Positions 9,701 through 21,170 of a stretch of 64,000 nt of DNA are shown piece after piece; the first letter of the stretch is position 1, and every line of letters starts with the position of its first letter. The notes under the pieces were generated by a model, which saw only the letters and a list, made by a program, of their open reading frames with translations, did not search any database and was not told where the DNA came from. The position numbers and the translations under genes were made by a program. Source of the stretch: Taudactylus pleione. Lineage: Eukaryota; Chordata; Amphibia; Anura; Myobatrachidae. The DNA lies in NCBI GenBank assembly GCA_031769625.1, contig JAUIMM010000200.1, positions 56,385,001-56,449,000 on the forward strand. Reading direction: 5' to 3'.

Positions 9701-10218
9701 TGTTAAAGTGTGCATGTCCTGTTTATACAACATAAGGGTGGGTGGGAGGGCCCAAGGACAATTCCATCTTGCACCTCTTTTTTTTCTTTGCATTATGTAC
9801 AGTTTGGGGCCTAGTTTTTCAATGCCATCCTGTCTGCCACTGCAGTGTCACGCCTAGATGGGTCACGTGTTTGTGCCGCCCACTCGTGTCGCTTAGCATA
9901 GTCATCCAGCTACCTCGGTGCAACCTTTTGGACATAAAAACACTATTGTGAGGTGTGAGGTATTCAGAATAGACTGGAAATGAGTGGAAATTAAGGTTAT
10001 TGAGGTTAATAATAGCATAGGAGCAGAAAAACCTACAAATTCTGTGATTTTAGCTGTTTTTATGCTTTTTTTCAAAAAAATACAGATCCAAAACACAAAA
10101 CCCAGAACCCAAAACACCGAAGGGTGGTTTTGGCAAAACCAATCCAGCTCCAAAACACGAAGAAAGATCCAGATCCAAAACCAAAACACAAAACACGAAA
10201 AGTGGCCGGTGCACACCC

Positions 10219-10221
<3 letters not shown>

Positions 10222-10275
<54 letters not shown>

Positions 10276-10440
10276 AAAACCGTCCACTTGTAGATCCACC
10301 AGGGGCTCAATAAGAGACGAGGCCAGCACTCAATGAAAGGCATAAATAAATCCCAGAGAAGGTTTTATAGCAACACCATAATAAATGACAGGTGCATCTT
10401 TACATCGTATATATATATACACACACACACACACATACAC
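10222..10440. repeat. TA and CA microsatellites flanking the second hAT element
   Basis: (TA)n runs from 10222 to about 10274, continuing the tract the element inserted into. A second TA/CA run lies at about 10408-10437. The sequence between them is not recognised. Confidence 0.9.
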
Positions 10441-11590
10441 GTACAGTATATATGACATAGCATTCACATTACTAATAGAATTAGTGATTTGCAGTAATAT
10501 TGTGAGGTGTTCTGCAGCTCTCATTAGACACAAAGAGATTTATGCAGAGTTGTTAGCAAAATGGCCGTAATTTGAAACAAAAAAAGGGAATGAAATAAAA
10601 AAGGTATTTCCACATAGATGAAGAGCGCACATCTCAAGATACGTACACTTCCACAGCACCAGCATATGTGCTTACTTTCATCAGAGTGTGCTTACCCCTG
10701 CCCTGTAGATGAAAAACGCCTCCTGATAGGCATAGATGCACATTATTGTTGATCTGCATAAGCTGCATCGCATGAACTCGTCTTTACTGAACCTTCCCTA
10801 CATGAGAAATCATGCAAAATGTGGGTGTTCTGCATAGGCCTGTGTTCACCTTCTGAGCAGGCGCAGAGCAAAATTACACAAGATATGCTAAGCAAAGTGG
10901 CACAGCACTCACCCACTCAAGACTGTTTCCCTCCCCACCCAACAAATGATCTTGATTCCCTATTCAGCAAATGATCACCATTCTCCTGCCCAACCATTAC
11001 CTGCAATCCCCTTACACAACACATCTACCATTCTCCTGCAGACATATAATGCACTTAGATACATAATCATTGCATAGAAATAGACCCTCACATTACAAAC
11101 TGCATATTGCAGAGAAATACACTCTTCAACCTCCCTTTGCAGTCCACATATTACAGAGATTGAGGTTATTTTCCATCTCCAGGTGCCGGTCACCTTTGAA
11201 TAAAACCCCCTATTTGCCAGTCGTATGTTGTACAATTACTCCTAATGCATAGCATCAATAGACCAATCCCAAAAAAAACAGAAACATACATTTCCCTTCC
11301 AATCATTAAATAGCCAATAATGCAGATGCAAATTCAGATTTCAGCCTTTAAGCCACAGATGGCCATCTATGTATGGCTGAGCAGCATAGGAAACTCATTA
11401 TGATTGGCTGTCCTTTAATCAAGGGTCACTGTAGCTCCTCATTCAGCTGTACATGCTGCCTGGAAAAAGTCCAGTTGGCCAAAAGGAATATTTCTTTCAA
11501 TTTTTAATGTACTTGCTGGAACTTGTAGTGAAACAATAGTTTGTTATTCTAATATTACACAAATTGCCTTGCTACAAAATGTATCAGTAG
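10441..11590. other. No recognisable gene or repeat
   Basis: AT-rich sequence with stops in all frames and no TIR pair or tandem structure that I could see. Confidence 0.5.
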
Positions 11591-11903
11591 GGGTCAGGGT
11601 CCCGGCAGTCAGAATCCCGATGCTGGCATCCCGACAAGATTACAATCCCGACGCCTCCAGGTGAGTAAGCCTAACCTAACCCCTAACCCTATCCTTACTT
11701 CCCCGCAGCCTAAACCTCCCCCCTAGTGCCTAAACCTAACCCTCCGTCCTTGCAGCATAAACCTATCCCCCCCCGCAGCATAAACCTAACCCTCCCCCTA
11801 TTGCCTAACCCTAACACATCCCCTAACACCGGTATTCTGATAAGTTTTTGGGATTCCGGCGACGGCATTCTGAACGCCGGAATCCCAGCGGGACTGCATT
11901 CCC
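11591..11903. mobile_element. MITE with telomere-like CCCTAA tract, TSD TAG
   Basis: The ends contain GGGTCCCGGCAGTC and, inverted, AGTCCCGCTGGGATTCC, with repeats of the word AATCCCGA. TAG flanks both sides (11588-11590 and 11904-11906), fitting a 3-bp duplication. The centre (11660-11825) is rich in CCTAACCCTAA and CCTAAACCTAACCC. Relatives lie at 21301-21810 and 62999-63359. Confidence 0.65.
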
Positions 11904-11909
11904 TAGGGG

Positions 11910-12370
11910 CCCAATTCAGCTTTTGACCAGTACTCTCTAGCGGCAGGATATATCATGCATTGCATATTGCATGCAATACATCCCGCCACTTATCACATTA
12001 TTAGAGGCATTCATTAACTCCTTATGCATGTAAATTGCAATTATAAATGCAAAGGACCAGTGGCGGCTCCAGAGGTGGGGCTGCAGCGTAGTAGAAAATT
12101 CAAATAGGGGAGCCACACCAACTGCCACTCCAAACTCTGCCAAACATCGCCGGCCAGGACTCAGTGGCAGTTGGTGTGACTCCCCTATTTGAATTTTGGA
12201 CTTCGCTGCAGCCCCACCTCTGGAGCCATCATTGCAAAGGACAGCTCTTCCGATAAGAACTCTCTTGTGCGTTGTGAGGACTTCCAGGTTTATGACCCGG
12301 GATTCCTACAGCGCTTGTGCAGCCATTGGCCAGCATGTACTTTTTTTTTATATGCAGGGTAAATACTGGC
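11910..12370. repeat. Interspersed repeat interrupted by a hAT MITE
   Basis: The words TGCATGCAATACATCCC, TTATGCATG, GCAAAGGAC, AGGACTTCC and GGTTTATG occur in the same order at 49975-50140, where the copy is uninterrupted. Here a 177-bp MITE (12058-12234) splits it at CAAAGGAC. Class unknown. Confidence 0.6.
12058..12234. mobile_element. Palindromic hAT MITE, TSD CAAAGGAC
   Basis: Ends are CAGTGGCGGCTCCAGAGG and, inverted, CAATGATGGCTCCAGAGG. A perfect 8-bp duplication CAAAGGAC stands at 12050-12057 and 12235-12242. Nearly the whole element is an inverted repeat. A sister copy is at 60624-60799. Confidence 0.9.
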
Positions 12371-13337
12371 TGCTGTTGCATGTAGCCCACAAATGCTGAA
12401 CAATTTAGATTATATTTTGGACATGCCCCTCTCACATCATAATCTCTCTGCACATTTTACATCTGCCCCACCTGCAGTGCAACATGATTTTACCAAGGTG
12501 CACAGTCACTTTCTCTTTCTTGCTTTATTCCCAACTCAAAATCACAGCCTGATCCCCATGCAGAGCCATTTTATGATATAACAGAGAAACACATTCTCAC
12601 TGTTGTTGAGGATGGAGAGCGCTACTGCCCAGGCTCCATGTTGGAACCTCCAGGGAGGCTTCATTCCCTTACCAAGATGGCTGCTGAACAAACTACTGCG
12701 CATGAGACCTCAAAGTTTACCAATTCCACACCGCTTTACAGAGAGCCTGCACCGATACCCGTATACACTCACTGGTTGGTTAGCTGTATGACACCCCACA
12801 CCACTCAAGCTCTGCTTCACATAATCAGTGTGTATAACTGCGAGTACGGCTGTACTGCATCTACCATCTATAAACCACTCCGCTGGGTAAGCATTCGGGC
12901 TGTTCTTTGTCTCAGGGCATCCACTGGTATGAAAACTAACTCTACCACACCACCCTGGCAGATGGGGTTATATGTCTGTAATACATGGTTTACATTGTGA
13001 GATATATCTCTACAATATGTAACTTACAATGTGCCTGTATGCATCCTTTGAAAGGATATCTAAAAATGAAAAAGTAAAAAGTAAATTCAGTATGTTTTGT
13101 TAACAGGGTTTGTAGCCAAATGCGTTTATGAGGATTTAATCTCTTACTATGCAATTACGCTGGTCATGAAGTGAGATATTGCAGACCTTGTTTACCCACA
13201 CACCTCCTGTTGAGGTGTGAGCTCACAAGTTGCATATAAACCTTTAGTCCAGAGTTTACCACATTAGATTGATATCAGTAATAAGCTGTGTAAATGTTTA
13301 GCATGTATACTCTGAACATAAGAAGATACCTAACCTA
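12371..13337. other. No recognisable gene or repeat
   Basis: No conserved frame, TIR pair or tandem array was seen. The 120-codon frame near 12638 shows no recognisable domain. Confidence 0.45.
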
Positions 13338-13522
13338 ATGGGGTATATTTACTAAAGGTCAATTTTTATCAATTTAAAATCAATGAAAAAATAGTTTGTT
13401 AGTATATGTGTGATTTAACCCCAGAAAAACAACATCGATACTGGTTGATTTTGATCAATGTTCATCTATTTTAAAATGCTCAAAATCGATTAAAATCAAC
13501 CTGTAGTAAACATACACCAATA
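13338..13522. mobile_element. Small MITE with GGGGTATATTTACTAA-type ends
   Basis: The left end GGGGTATATTTACTAA mirrors TAGTAAACATACACC on the right. The interior is AT-rich with inverted TTGATTTT/AAAATCAA words. It is one of several MITEs here with ends reading like GGGGTATTTACTAA. Confidence 0.55.
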
Positions 13523-13863
13523 TCTTTTTAATGTTTTTAAACATCATGATAAATACAAAATTGTAAGTAAGCCATCTAGCTATTAATGTAGGCTCTACAA
13601 TTATATTTTGCAGTGGTTGCTTGAGATTTCATCATAATCATCAAAAAGTTGGTAACCAGAAATACATAGAATTTTATCATGTCCTTGCATGTGATGTCTA
13701 CTTTGCAATTTTTTTTCCATTTTATAATACATTTTTAATGTTATTTATATCCTCATCAAGATTTATCTTACTTAGTTTATTGACCATTTAATTGTTCATT
13801 GTGCCAAAAATGTCTTGCAAGGAGACAGGCTCTGATACAAAACCATGTCAGTTATGACTAAAA

Positions 13864-14395
13864 GTCGGATTCAATTAGCCGCAAGTGCCATCGGTATCTT
13901 GCATAGTGCAATTTTTTCACGCATTATGGTAGGCAGAAAACAAGGGCGTAGAGAGGCCTGCCGGGCCCTGGTGAAGAGGGGGCATGGCCTAATCGCGGGA
14001 GGCATGGCCACGTCCCCTTGACCTTAAAAAAATACTAAACAACACTTCTGCAGCACCGATTCGTGCTGGGGAGGGGAGAACTGTTAGCCCCTCAGCCCAG
14101 CGCAAAACCAGAGGGGGCGCGATCAGAGTGATCGCTACCCCCCACAGGCATAGCAGACTGCTGCGGCTGCTGCTCAGCAGCCCCGAGCAGTCCTGCACTG
14201 TGTGGGTGGGAGTCGGTGGCGGACCCGGGCCCCCGCCAGGCCCCTCAGGAAGCCTGGGCAAATAGTACTCGCTCCCCCCCCTCTCTCGGTGCCCCTGGGA
14301 AGAAACTGCTAGCTGCTTCATAGGCTGCCCGGATAGAAACAGTTAACTCACGGAAGCTGTCAGGACCTGTTCGCGTCTAACTGAATCTGCCCCTA
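13864..14395. mobile_element. Possible degenerate MITE
   Basis: GGATTCAATTAGCCGC near 13868 is loosely mirrored by TCTAACTGAATCTGCCCC near 14377. The interior is GC-rich. This could be an old relative of the GATTCAG group, but the ends are poor. Confidence 0.3.
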
Positions 14396-14466
14396 CAAAG
14401 TAAAGTGAACCCTTATGCGATCATTTTTCTTCTAGGTTTAGTCCTGGCAGAGCTACTGCGCATACA

Positions 14467-14963
14467 AGCCCTGATTCAGAGACGGACGCTAATGCAATTT
14501 TCACGCAGATTGAACGATTGTTTGCCATTGTAAATGCGTATGCACCTTACTATGCGTGTGCTGCGATCGCACAGAGGAATCCATCGCTAAGTGAGCAACA
14601 GACTGCCAGCGTTTGGGGGTGGTATTGGGGAGTGGTCACAAAAATGCAGGCGTGCCTGTCCGTTTAAATGCAGTTACTGGGCATGCATAAATTAGCCACT
14701 GCGATTGCCTATGTAGCTCTGTGTGTCAGAAAAGCACCCAAGGCTGCGGCAGGTCAGACCTGCCGCAAGGGTAAGATGGCTACCAATGTGCTTCGTTGTT
14801 ACCGATGTTTACGTAGGTATGCATCATCGCACGCAGATGAGAAGGCAGCAGTGGGTGTCTTTATGCTCAGGTGATGTTTGCAGACATTTGCATATTTTCG
14901 CAGCTGTGTTGCGTATGAAAATGCAGTTGCGATCGCATTATTGTCCGTCTCTGAATCAGGCCC
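14467..14963. mobile_element. MITE of the GGGCCTGATTCAG group
   Basis: Left end AGCCCTGATTCAGAGACGGA and right end TCCGTCTCTGAATCAGGCCC form a 20-bp inverted repeat. Flanks are ACA and ACT, so the 3-bp duplication is imperfect. No coding capacity was seen. Confidence 0.75.
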
Positions 14964-15409
14964 ACTGTCCATATGCACATGTGCAATCGGTTTTAATGTT
15001 TAGACATCTGAAAATGTAATATTGTAGCCTAGTGGGTACTGTACAATGGCTACTACAATCAAAAGATGGCATTTGCTATCAGGACCCAAGCTGCGAAAAG
15101 TTTTTCAGAGCTTCATGAACTTGACATAATCCCAGTCCCCATAGATTTCTATGGGGACTGCTGTGCCATTAAATTGAAGATAATTATTAATAAATGTGTG
15201 GATATACTTAAAAAATACTGAAATCCTGAGAAAACTGCTTTCATAATACATGATCATAAACAAGTCCACCCGTGATCCCCGATGCGACATGTGTGATGTC
15301 ATGGCTTGACCTAGAAATGCATGCTTTACCATAGCACCATATTTATAGCTCCTAAAGAACCAGAACAGCGCAACTTGGCAATCCAGGTGTGGTAGGTAGT
15401 GTAGGTAAC
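14964..15409. other. No recognisable feature
   Basis: Contains a short CCCCATAGATTTCTATGGGG palindrome near 15136-15155. Otherwise nothing was recognised. Confidence 0.45.
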
Positions 15410-15590
15410 TTAATTGATCACCTAAAGTTTTGAGACTGACACAACAAGTATTGATTTTCACAAAGTTTGCTGCTTCAGTGTTTTTAGACCTTTTTGTCAG
15501 ATGTTACTATGGTATACTGAAATAAAATTACAAGCTTTTCATAAGTGTCAAAGGCTTTTATTGACAATTACATTAAGTTTATGCAAAGAG

Positions 15591-16606
15591 TCAATATTTG
15601 CAGTGTTGACCCGTCTTTTTCAAGACCTCTGCAATTCGCCCTGGCATGCTGTCAATCAACTTCTGGGCCACATACGGACTGATGGCTGCCCATTCTTGCC
15701 TAATCAATGTTTGGAGTTTGTCAGAATTTGTGGGTTTTTGTTTGTCCACCCGTCTCTTGAGGATTGACCACAAGTTCTCAATGGGATTAATGTCTGGGGA
15801 GTTTCCTGGCCATGGACCCAAAATTTTGATGTTTTGTTCCCAAAGCCACTTAGTCACTATTGCCTTATAGCAAGGTGTTCCATCATGCTGGAAAAGGCAT
15901 TGTTCATCACCAAAATGTTCTTGGATGGTTGGGAGAAGTTGCTCTTGGAGGATGTTTTGGTACCATTCTTTATTCTTGCTTGTGTTCTTAGGCAAAATTG
16001 TGAGTGAGCCCACTCCCTTGGCTGAGAAGCAACCCCACACATGAATGGTCTCAGGATGCTTTACTGTTGGCATGACATAGGACTGATGGTATCGCTCATC
16101 TTTCCTTCTCCGGACAAGCGTTTTTCCAGATGCCCCAAAAAATCGGAAAGGGGATTCATCAGAGAAAATAACTTTACACCAGTCCTCAGCAGTCCAATCC
16201 CTGTACCTTTTGCAGAATATCAGTCTGTCCCTGATGTTTTTCCTGGAGAGAAGTGGCTACTTTGCTGCCCTTTCAGACACTAGGCCCTCCTCCAAAATTC
16301 TTCGCCTCACTGTGCGTGAAGATACACTCACAGCTGCCTGCTGACATTCGTGAGCAAGCTCTGCACTGGTGGTGCCCCGATCCCGCAGCTGAATCAACTT
16401 TAGGAGACGGTCCTGGCGCTTGCTGGACGTTCTTGGGCACCCTGAAGCCTTCTTCACAGCTATTGAACATCTCTCCTTGAAGTTCTTGATGATCCGATAT
16501 ATAGAGTTGATTTAGGTGCAATCTTACTAGCAGCAATATCCTTGCCTGTGAAGCCCTTTTTGTGGAAAGCAATGATGACTGCACGTGTTTCCTTGCAGGT
16601 AACCAT
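15591..16606 (-). pseudogene. Tc1 transposase (DD34E), broken
   Basis: On the minus strand translation starts at 16606 (MVTCKETRAV) with a helix-turn-helix region. The frame shifts near 16458. From 16457 to 15591 a single frame holds the rest, interrupted by one TAG codon at 16257-16259. The catalytic triad is visible: FSDES near 16160, QHDGTP, and NPIENLW with exactly 34 residues between the second Asp and the Glu. It ends in QHCKY. Length is close to the family norm of about 340 residues. One frameshift and one nonsense codon indicate a fairly recent loss. Confidence 0.85.
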
Positions 16607-16812
16607 GGTTAATAGAGGATGAACAATGATTTCAAGCTCCACCCTCCTTTTAAAGCTACCAGTCTGTTATTATAACTCAATAACAGAGTGATCTCCAGCC
16701 TTGCCCTCGTCAACACTCTCACCTGTGTTAACGAGAGAATCACTAACATGATGTCAGATGGTCATTTTATGGCAGGGCTGAAATGCAGTGGAAATGTTGT
16801 TTTTGAGATTAA

Positions 16813-17247
16813 GGACCTGATTCAGAGGCGCTCGCTCTGAATCAGGGTGTCCCTATTTTTTTTATTCCGGCCTCCAGGCCGCTCGCACAGCTGTGGGTGA
16901 TGGTCGTGATTATCGCGACCATCGGCATTGCGAGGAGACCCATGTTGTAGGGTCTCAGCACTCGCAATGCCAAGTGGACTTCCAGCTCTAATAGAGCCGG
17001 AATTCCACTACTGACATCACGAGTGATGTCATTAGGGCCGCCCACAAATGGCAGGCGTTCCTTCAGGATTGCCTCCATTTGTTCAGCCACTCCTCCTACC
17101 CGCCTACAAAATGGAGCGAGCTGTCGATCAACATCGACAGGCGCCCCGTTTTCCTGCGAGCTCCGGAGCGAGTGAAGGTCTCGCACTGGGCCACCATCGA
17201 CCCGCTTGCGAGCGCTATGCGCTCGTGAGCGGGTCTGAATCTGGCCC
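16813..17247. mobile_element. Multi-hairpin MITE (group B), TSD TAA, inside Tc1
   Basis: Ends are GGACCTGATTCAGA and, inverted, GGGCCAGATTCAGA. TAA flanks both sides (16810-16812, 17248-17250). The interior is a series of short inverted repeats such as CTGACATCACGAGTGATGTC and CGATCAACATCGACAG. It is younger than the Tc1 copy it interrupts. Confidence 0.85.
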
Positions 17248-17649
17248 TAAGTTCATTGTCATGGTAAAGAGGGACTTTGGAAATTAAATGCAATTCATCT
17301 GATCACTCTTCATGACATTCTGGAGTATATGCAAATTGCCATCATAAAAACTGAAGCAGCAAACTTTGTGAAAACCAATATTTGTGTCATTCTCAAAAGT
17401 TTTGGCCATGGCTGTTCACTTCAAGGAGGCCAATCATTTACCCCCTTCTCTGCAACATATTCCAGACCATTCAATCCTGTGGGTCAGCGAATGGACATTT
17501 TGCAAAGAATAGTACTGTAAAAAATACTTTTAATAAGTGATCACAATTGAATTTGTTGAGTAAATTTCCTATTTGAAGCTGAACTCTCTGCCTTATAATA
17601 ATGTCAGTGTTTAAACACTATTCAAAAACCCTAAAACAGAGTGTACTGT

Positions 17650-17705
17650 GGGCCTGATTCAGCAGTGTACGCTAGTGCACTCGCGAGCGGGTCTGAATCA
17701 GGCCC
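17650..17705. mobile_element. 56-bp minimal MITE derivative
   Basis: GGGCCTGATTCAG is followed after about 30 bases by GGGTCTGAATCAGGCCC, so only the two ends of the group remain. Flanks TGT and TAA do not match, so this may be a deletion product joining two copies. Confidence 0.6.
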
Positions 17706-18582
17706 TAAGTTTGTGATTGGTTCCTTTGCTCACAAACCACACGGCACTTTTACATATTTGCACTTGCTGGCAGTAGGCGGATAACCCCTACATTCCTCTG
17801 CTTGGTTCACTCTATATATCTATTGCTATAAACATTACTTGTACAGACAAGACATTTGTAATTTTCTGGAACAGTTTATGGGATCGTATTGTAATCTCTT
17901 ACATTGTGTAATCTTACGCCAGAGTTGAAAACAAGGTCTTGTAGAGGCTTTTGGAAATGATTTTGGAAACCGTAAGATAAAAAGAATTGGTGACTTTATT
18001 AAGTTTTTTTTTATATTTAGCTTTATATTATTTTGCTACATGTTTAGATCTACATTTTTGTAATTGTTTTTAAAGAAATATATATAACCCTTAATATAGT
18101 CATACGTTATATTGACTTAAGGTATAAACACACACAAAACTTAAACTATATAACACAAAGTTTAATAAACTTTCAGTCTTTATAACTGTCAGTGTGAATT
18201 AGGCATGCGGTAGCACCAGCAGAGAGCAGTGCCTAGACCGTTACGCCTTTGAGGAGACTTTCCAGATTGGGGGGTACTAAAAAAACTTATTTTTATCATC
18301 AGTTAGTGAATTCACACCGAAAATAAATGTACATTGTGCACTAAAGGACTTCACCAGTATACCAGGCTTGTGTACCTATTTAAGCTGTTAGAGGAACCCA
18401 GGGGGTGCTATAGTACATACAATCAATTAGGACTTTTAAATGATGACAAAACAGAAAAAAAAATTTTTTTAGCTATACACCATTAATGTACAATAAATAC
18501 AATAAGTACAATAAATGTTCCAGTGTTGTCATTACATTCCATCACATTCCATAAAAATAATGGTCTAAATTTAAAAGACAAA
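17706..18582. other. No recognisable feature
   Basis: AT-rich sequence with no TIR pair, tandem repeat or conserved frame that I could see. Confidence 0.45.
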
Positions 18583-18927
18583 GGGGTCTATTTTTATCTA
18601 GGAAAAGTATCACCAAAGAGTACAATTTCTTACCTTGTAGTGATAAGAAATTATGTTTTGGTGCTATTTAACAAAAAGTCTAAACAAGGCACTTGCACCT
18701 ATAACTGACTGTCCCAGCAAAGACTTTTGGTGGCCAAACGGTAAATAGTTTTATTTTTCGGTGCTTGTTAAACTGATACTTTGCACTATCTGCACTGAGC
18801 TCAATGGGAACAGCAATAATTGACTAAAACAATGTGAACTGTAGAAATTTGTGATTTCTGCAGCAATAACACTTTGATATTTGTAACTGAGATTTCCTCC
18901 AATGAAGCTGCTTAATAAATAGACCCC
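18583..18927. mobile_element. MITE with GGGGTCTATTTAT ends
   Basis: GGGGTCTATTTTTATC on the left mirrors AATAAATAGACCCC on the right. AAA flanks both sides. The 50678-50813 element has the same end sequence. Confidence 0.6.
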
Positions 18928-19313
18928 AAAGTATTAGCTCAACACTCTCTTACCGACAACTAAATGGCCTATGTATTAATAATCGAGGCACTGCCACGAT
19001 TATTAACAGTCGTATCATGACAGACTTTTTTCAGTTTAACAAAATTTCCCCTTCTATGTAATAAATGTAACTCTCAGGGACAGCAGTAGCAATAAATGCT
19101 GTCCCTGCGAGTTGCATCCCCAACATATTGGATGAGTCTTTCACATTGTCAGAAGACTCTTGCTATGAATTTGACACTGCGCATGCTCACAGTGTCAGTC
19201 TTTAGAGCTTCCATAGACCTAAAGGAGTTCATTTGAAGATGGTGTAAATTAAATGGACTAAACCCTGAAAACTTCGCTTTTTTGGAGTTTGGTACATAAG
19301 GGTCAGACCGTAG

Positions 19314-20759
19314 CAGTGGCGTAACTAGGGCAGGGCGAGGGGGGTTCGTGCCCTGGACGCCGTTGGACCGGCGGCGCGGGGGGGCGCCGCCGGCCTCGGT
19401 ACCGGCCCGCCCTAGTTAGCCAGTGTAGCGCCGACCGCAATGAGTGCGGTCAGCGCTACACATTTGCACAGGACCGGCGCTAGGCTTCCAGCGCCGGTCC
19501 TGTGCTGCATGCCTGAGCCCGTTCCCTCCCCCTGAGCGCTTGCCCAATAGCGCCAGGAGGCGGGCTCAGGCTGTGCATAACACACGCATCGCCGCCAGCG
19601 CTGGCGGCGATGCGTGTGTTAAACAGCAGCCAATGAGAGTCAGATAGACTCTCATTGACTGCTGCAGCACCCACTGCAAGAGCCGGACTTCCGTCCGGCT
19701 CCTGCAGTGAGTAATGGGACTGACGTCATGACGTCAGTCCCATAATGCTGAGCGCGCCAGCCCGGGCGGACTGGAGGGCGGGAGCGGCATCGGCATCGTG
19801 GACAGGAGCAGCGTGGAATCAGGTAAGTATATTTTTATATATATTTATTTATTTTTAAACCTATATGCACAACGGGGGAGGGGTTGGCTACTACTGGGGG
19901 GGACATCTACTGGGGGTGCCATTGGGAGGACCTCTACTGGGGGGGGGCTACTCTACTGGGGACTACTCTACTGGGGACTACTACTTGGGGGGGGGGGGAC
20001 TACCACTGGGGGCATTCTAAAAGGGGCCTAGTATTACTAGAGGCACTGCACTCGGGGGACCACTAATGGGGGCAATAATAGGAAGGGCCACTACAGGGAC
20101 CACTGGATAGGGGGGGGGGTCACTACTGGGAGCCTGCATCAGGGGGACCACTACTGGGGGCACTGTATGGGAGGGGGGGCACTACTGCTGGGGGCACTAT
20201 ATAAGGGGCTTACTGCTAGGGGCACTGCGGGGACCACTACAGGGGGCACTAGATAGGGGGGATCACTACAGGGTGCCTGCATAAGGGGACCACTACTGGG
20301 AAAACTGCATGGGGGGGACTACTGTTGGGGGCACTATATAAAAGGGCACTGCATAAGGGGATACCGCTACTGGGCGCACTGCATTGTGGGGACTGCTACT
20401 GGGGGCACTGCATAAGGGGGAACACTACGTGGGGCACTGCATTTGGGGGGGGCCACTACTGGGGGTACTGAGTAAGGGGAACTAATTGGGGGCTGTATAA
20501 GAGGGACCACTACTAGGGATACTGTATAAGGGGCACTACTATGGGCCTGCATGAGAGGAACCACAACTGCATACTGGGGGTATTACTGGGGTTAAGGTGC
20601 ATATGGATAGGAATGTTCAGTTTGAAAATAAAGGGGTGTGTCATGTTGACACGCCCCATTTTTAAGTGACCACGCCCATTTTTTTGCCGCGCGCACATGG
20701 GGGGGGGGGCTCCCTTTTCAAATTTGCCCTGGGCTCCAAATACCCTAGTTACGCCACTG
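19314..20759. mobile_element. Non-autonomous hAT element, TSD GACCGTAG
   Basis: The 17-bp TIR CAGTGGCGTAACTAGGG is perfect at both ends, with GACCGTAG at 19306-19313 and 20760-20767. The left interior (19380-19760) is GC-rich with long inverted segments, for example CGCCGCCAGCGCTGGCGGCG near 19590. The right interior is a G-rich minisatellite. No transposase remnant was seen. Confidence 0.93.
19870..20590 (+). repeat. G-rich minisatellite inside the hAT element
   Basis: Degenerate units built from words such as ACTACTGGGGGCACT and ATAAGGGG recur every 25-35 bases. Read on the minus strand the core is AGTGCCCCCAGTAGT, the same core as the minisatellites at 33186-33592 and 55978-56760. Confidence 0.85.
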
Positions 20760-21170
20760 GACCGTAGTCCCCATTGATGAGTATGGGGCCTGCGATCTGC
20801 AGTACTAATTAGTCTTCTGCACTAATTAGTCTTCTGCAGGAGATTTCTGTGAAATCTCCTGCATCAGGCTGTTAGCACATAACAAAAATTCATGGAATTT
20901 TGCAAAAACTGCAGTATTTACAATTACATAAGTTTTTGAATAAAATAAAAGCTTGATAAACCGGCCCCCAAAACTCCTCCCAAAGTTAGAATGCTGAGAT
21001 TGTTGTCATCTGAGCTAATGGCCCTGCCCCGTGCATGAGTTAACCAATAGATAAAGTGCATTTCTGCAGTGCAAAATTAGAAAGCCGTCACTTAGTATTT
21101 GCTGTGTTAGAGAGAAACCTCCCCCCAAGTATAAACTGTTCAGCAATATACAGACTTTGATACATATTAA

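Larger units (their letters stand above)
4696..10221 (+). mobile_element. Second hAT element: complete ends, transposase core replaced by tandem repeats
   Basis: The left end is TAGGGGTGAGCGGG and the right end is CACACCCCTA. The flanks are ATATATAT on both sides, consistent with an 8-bp duplication but not diagnostic inside (TA)n. In order it holds a promoter region, 12 full 160-bp leader repeats, a short N-terminal transposase fragment, about 1.7 kb of 130-140-bp repeats, a C-terminal fragment and the 3' region. The catalytic core is missing, so this copy is non-autonomous and would depend on transposase from a copy such as 209-3322. The 3' 630 bases are nearly identical to the first element. 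Confidence 0.88.
15410..17415 (-). mobile_element. Tc1/mariner transposon carrying a nested MITE
   Basis: The right end reads ACAGCCATGGCCAAAA inward from 17415. The left end (about 15410-15480) shares the inverted words AAGTTTTGAGACTGACAC and CACAAAGTTTGCTGC with the right end. The transposase lies on the minus strand. A 435-bp MITE (16813-17247) inserted between the transposase start and the right TIR. Removing it gives about 1.57 kb, a normal Tc1 size. The extreme left terminus is degraded, so the TA target duplication is not certain. Confidence 0.85.

Noticed and set aside
11660..11825. True telomeric or interstitial telomere array
   Set aside because: The CCCTAA words are irregular and lie within a TIR-bounded element with a 3-bp duplication.
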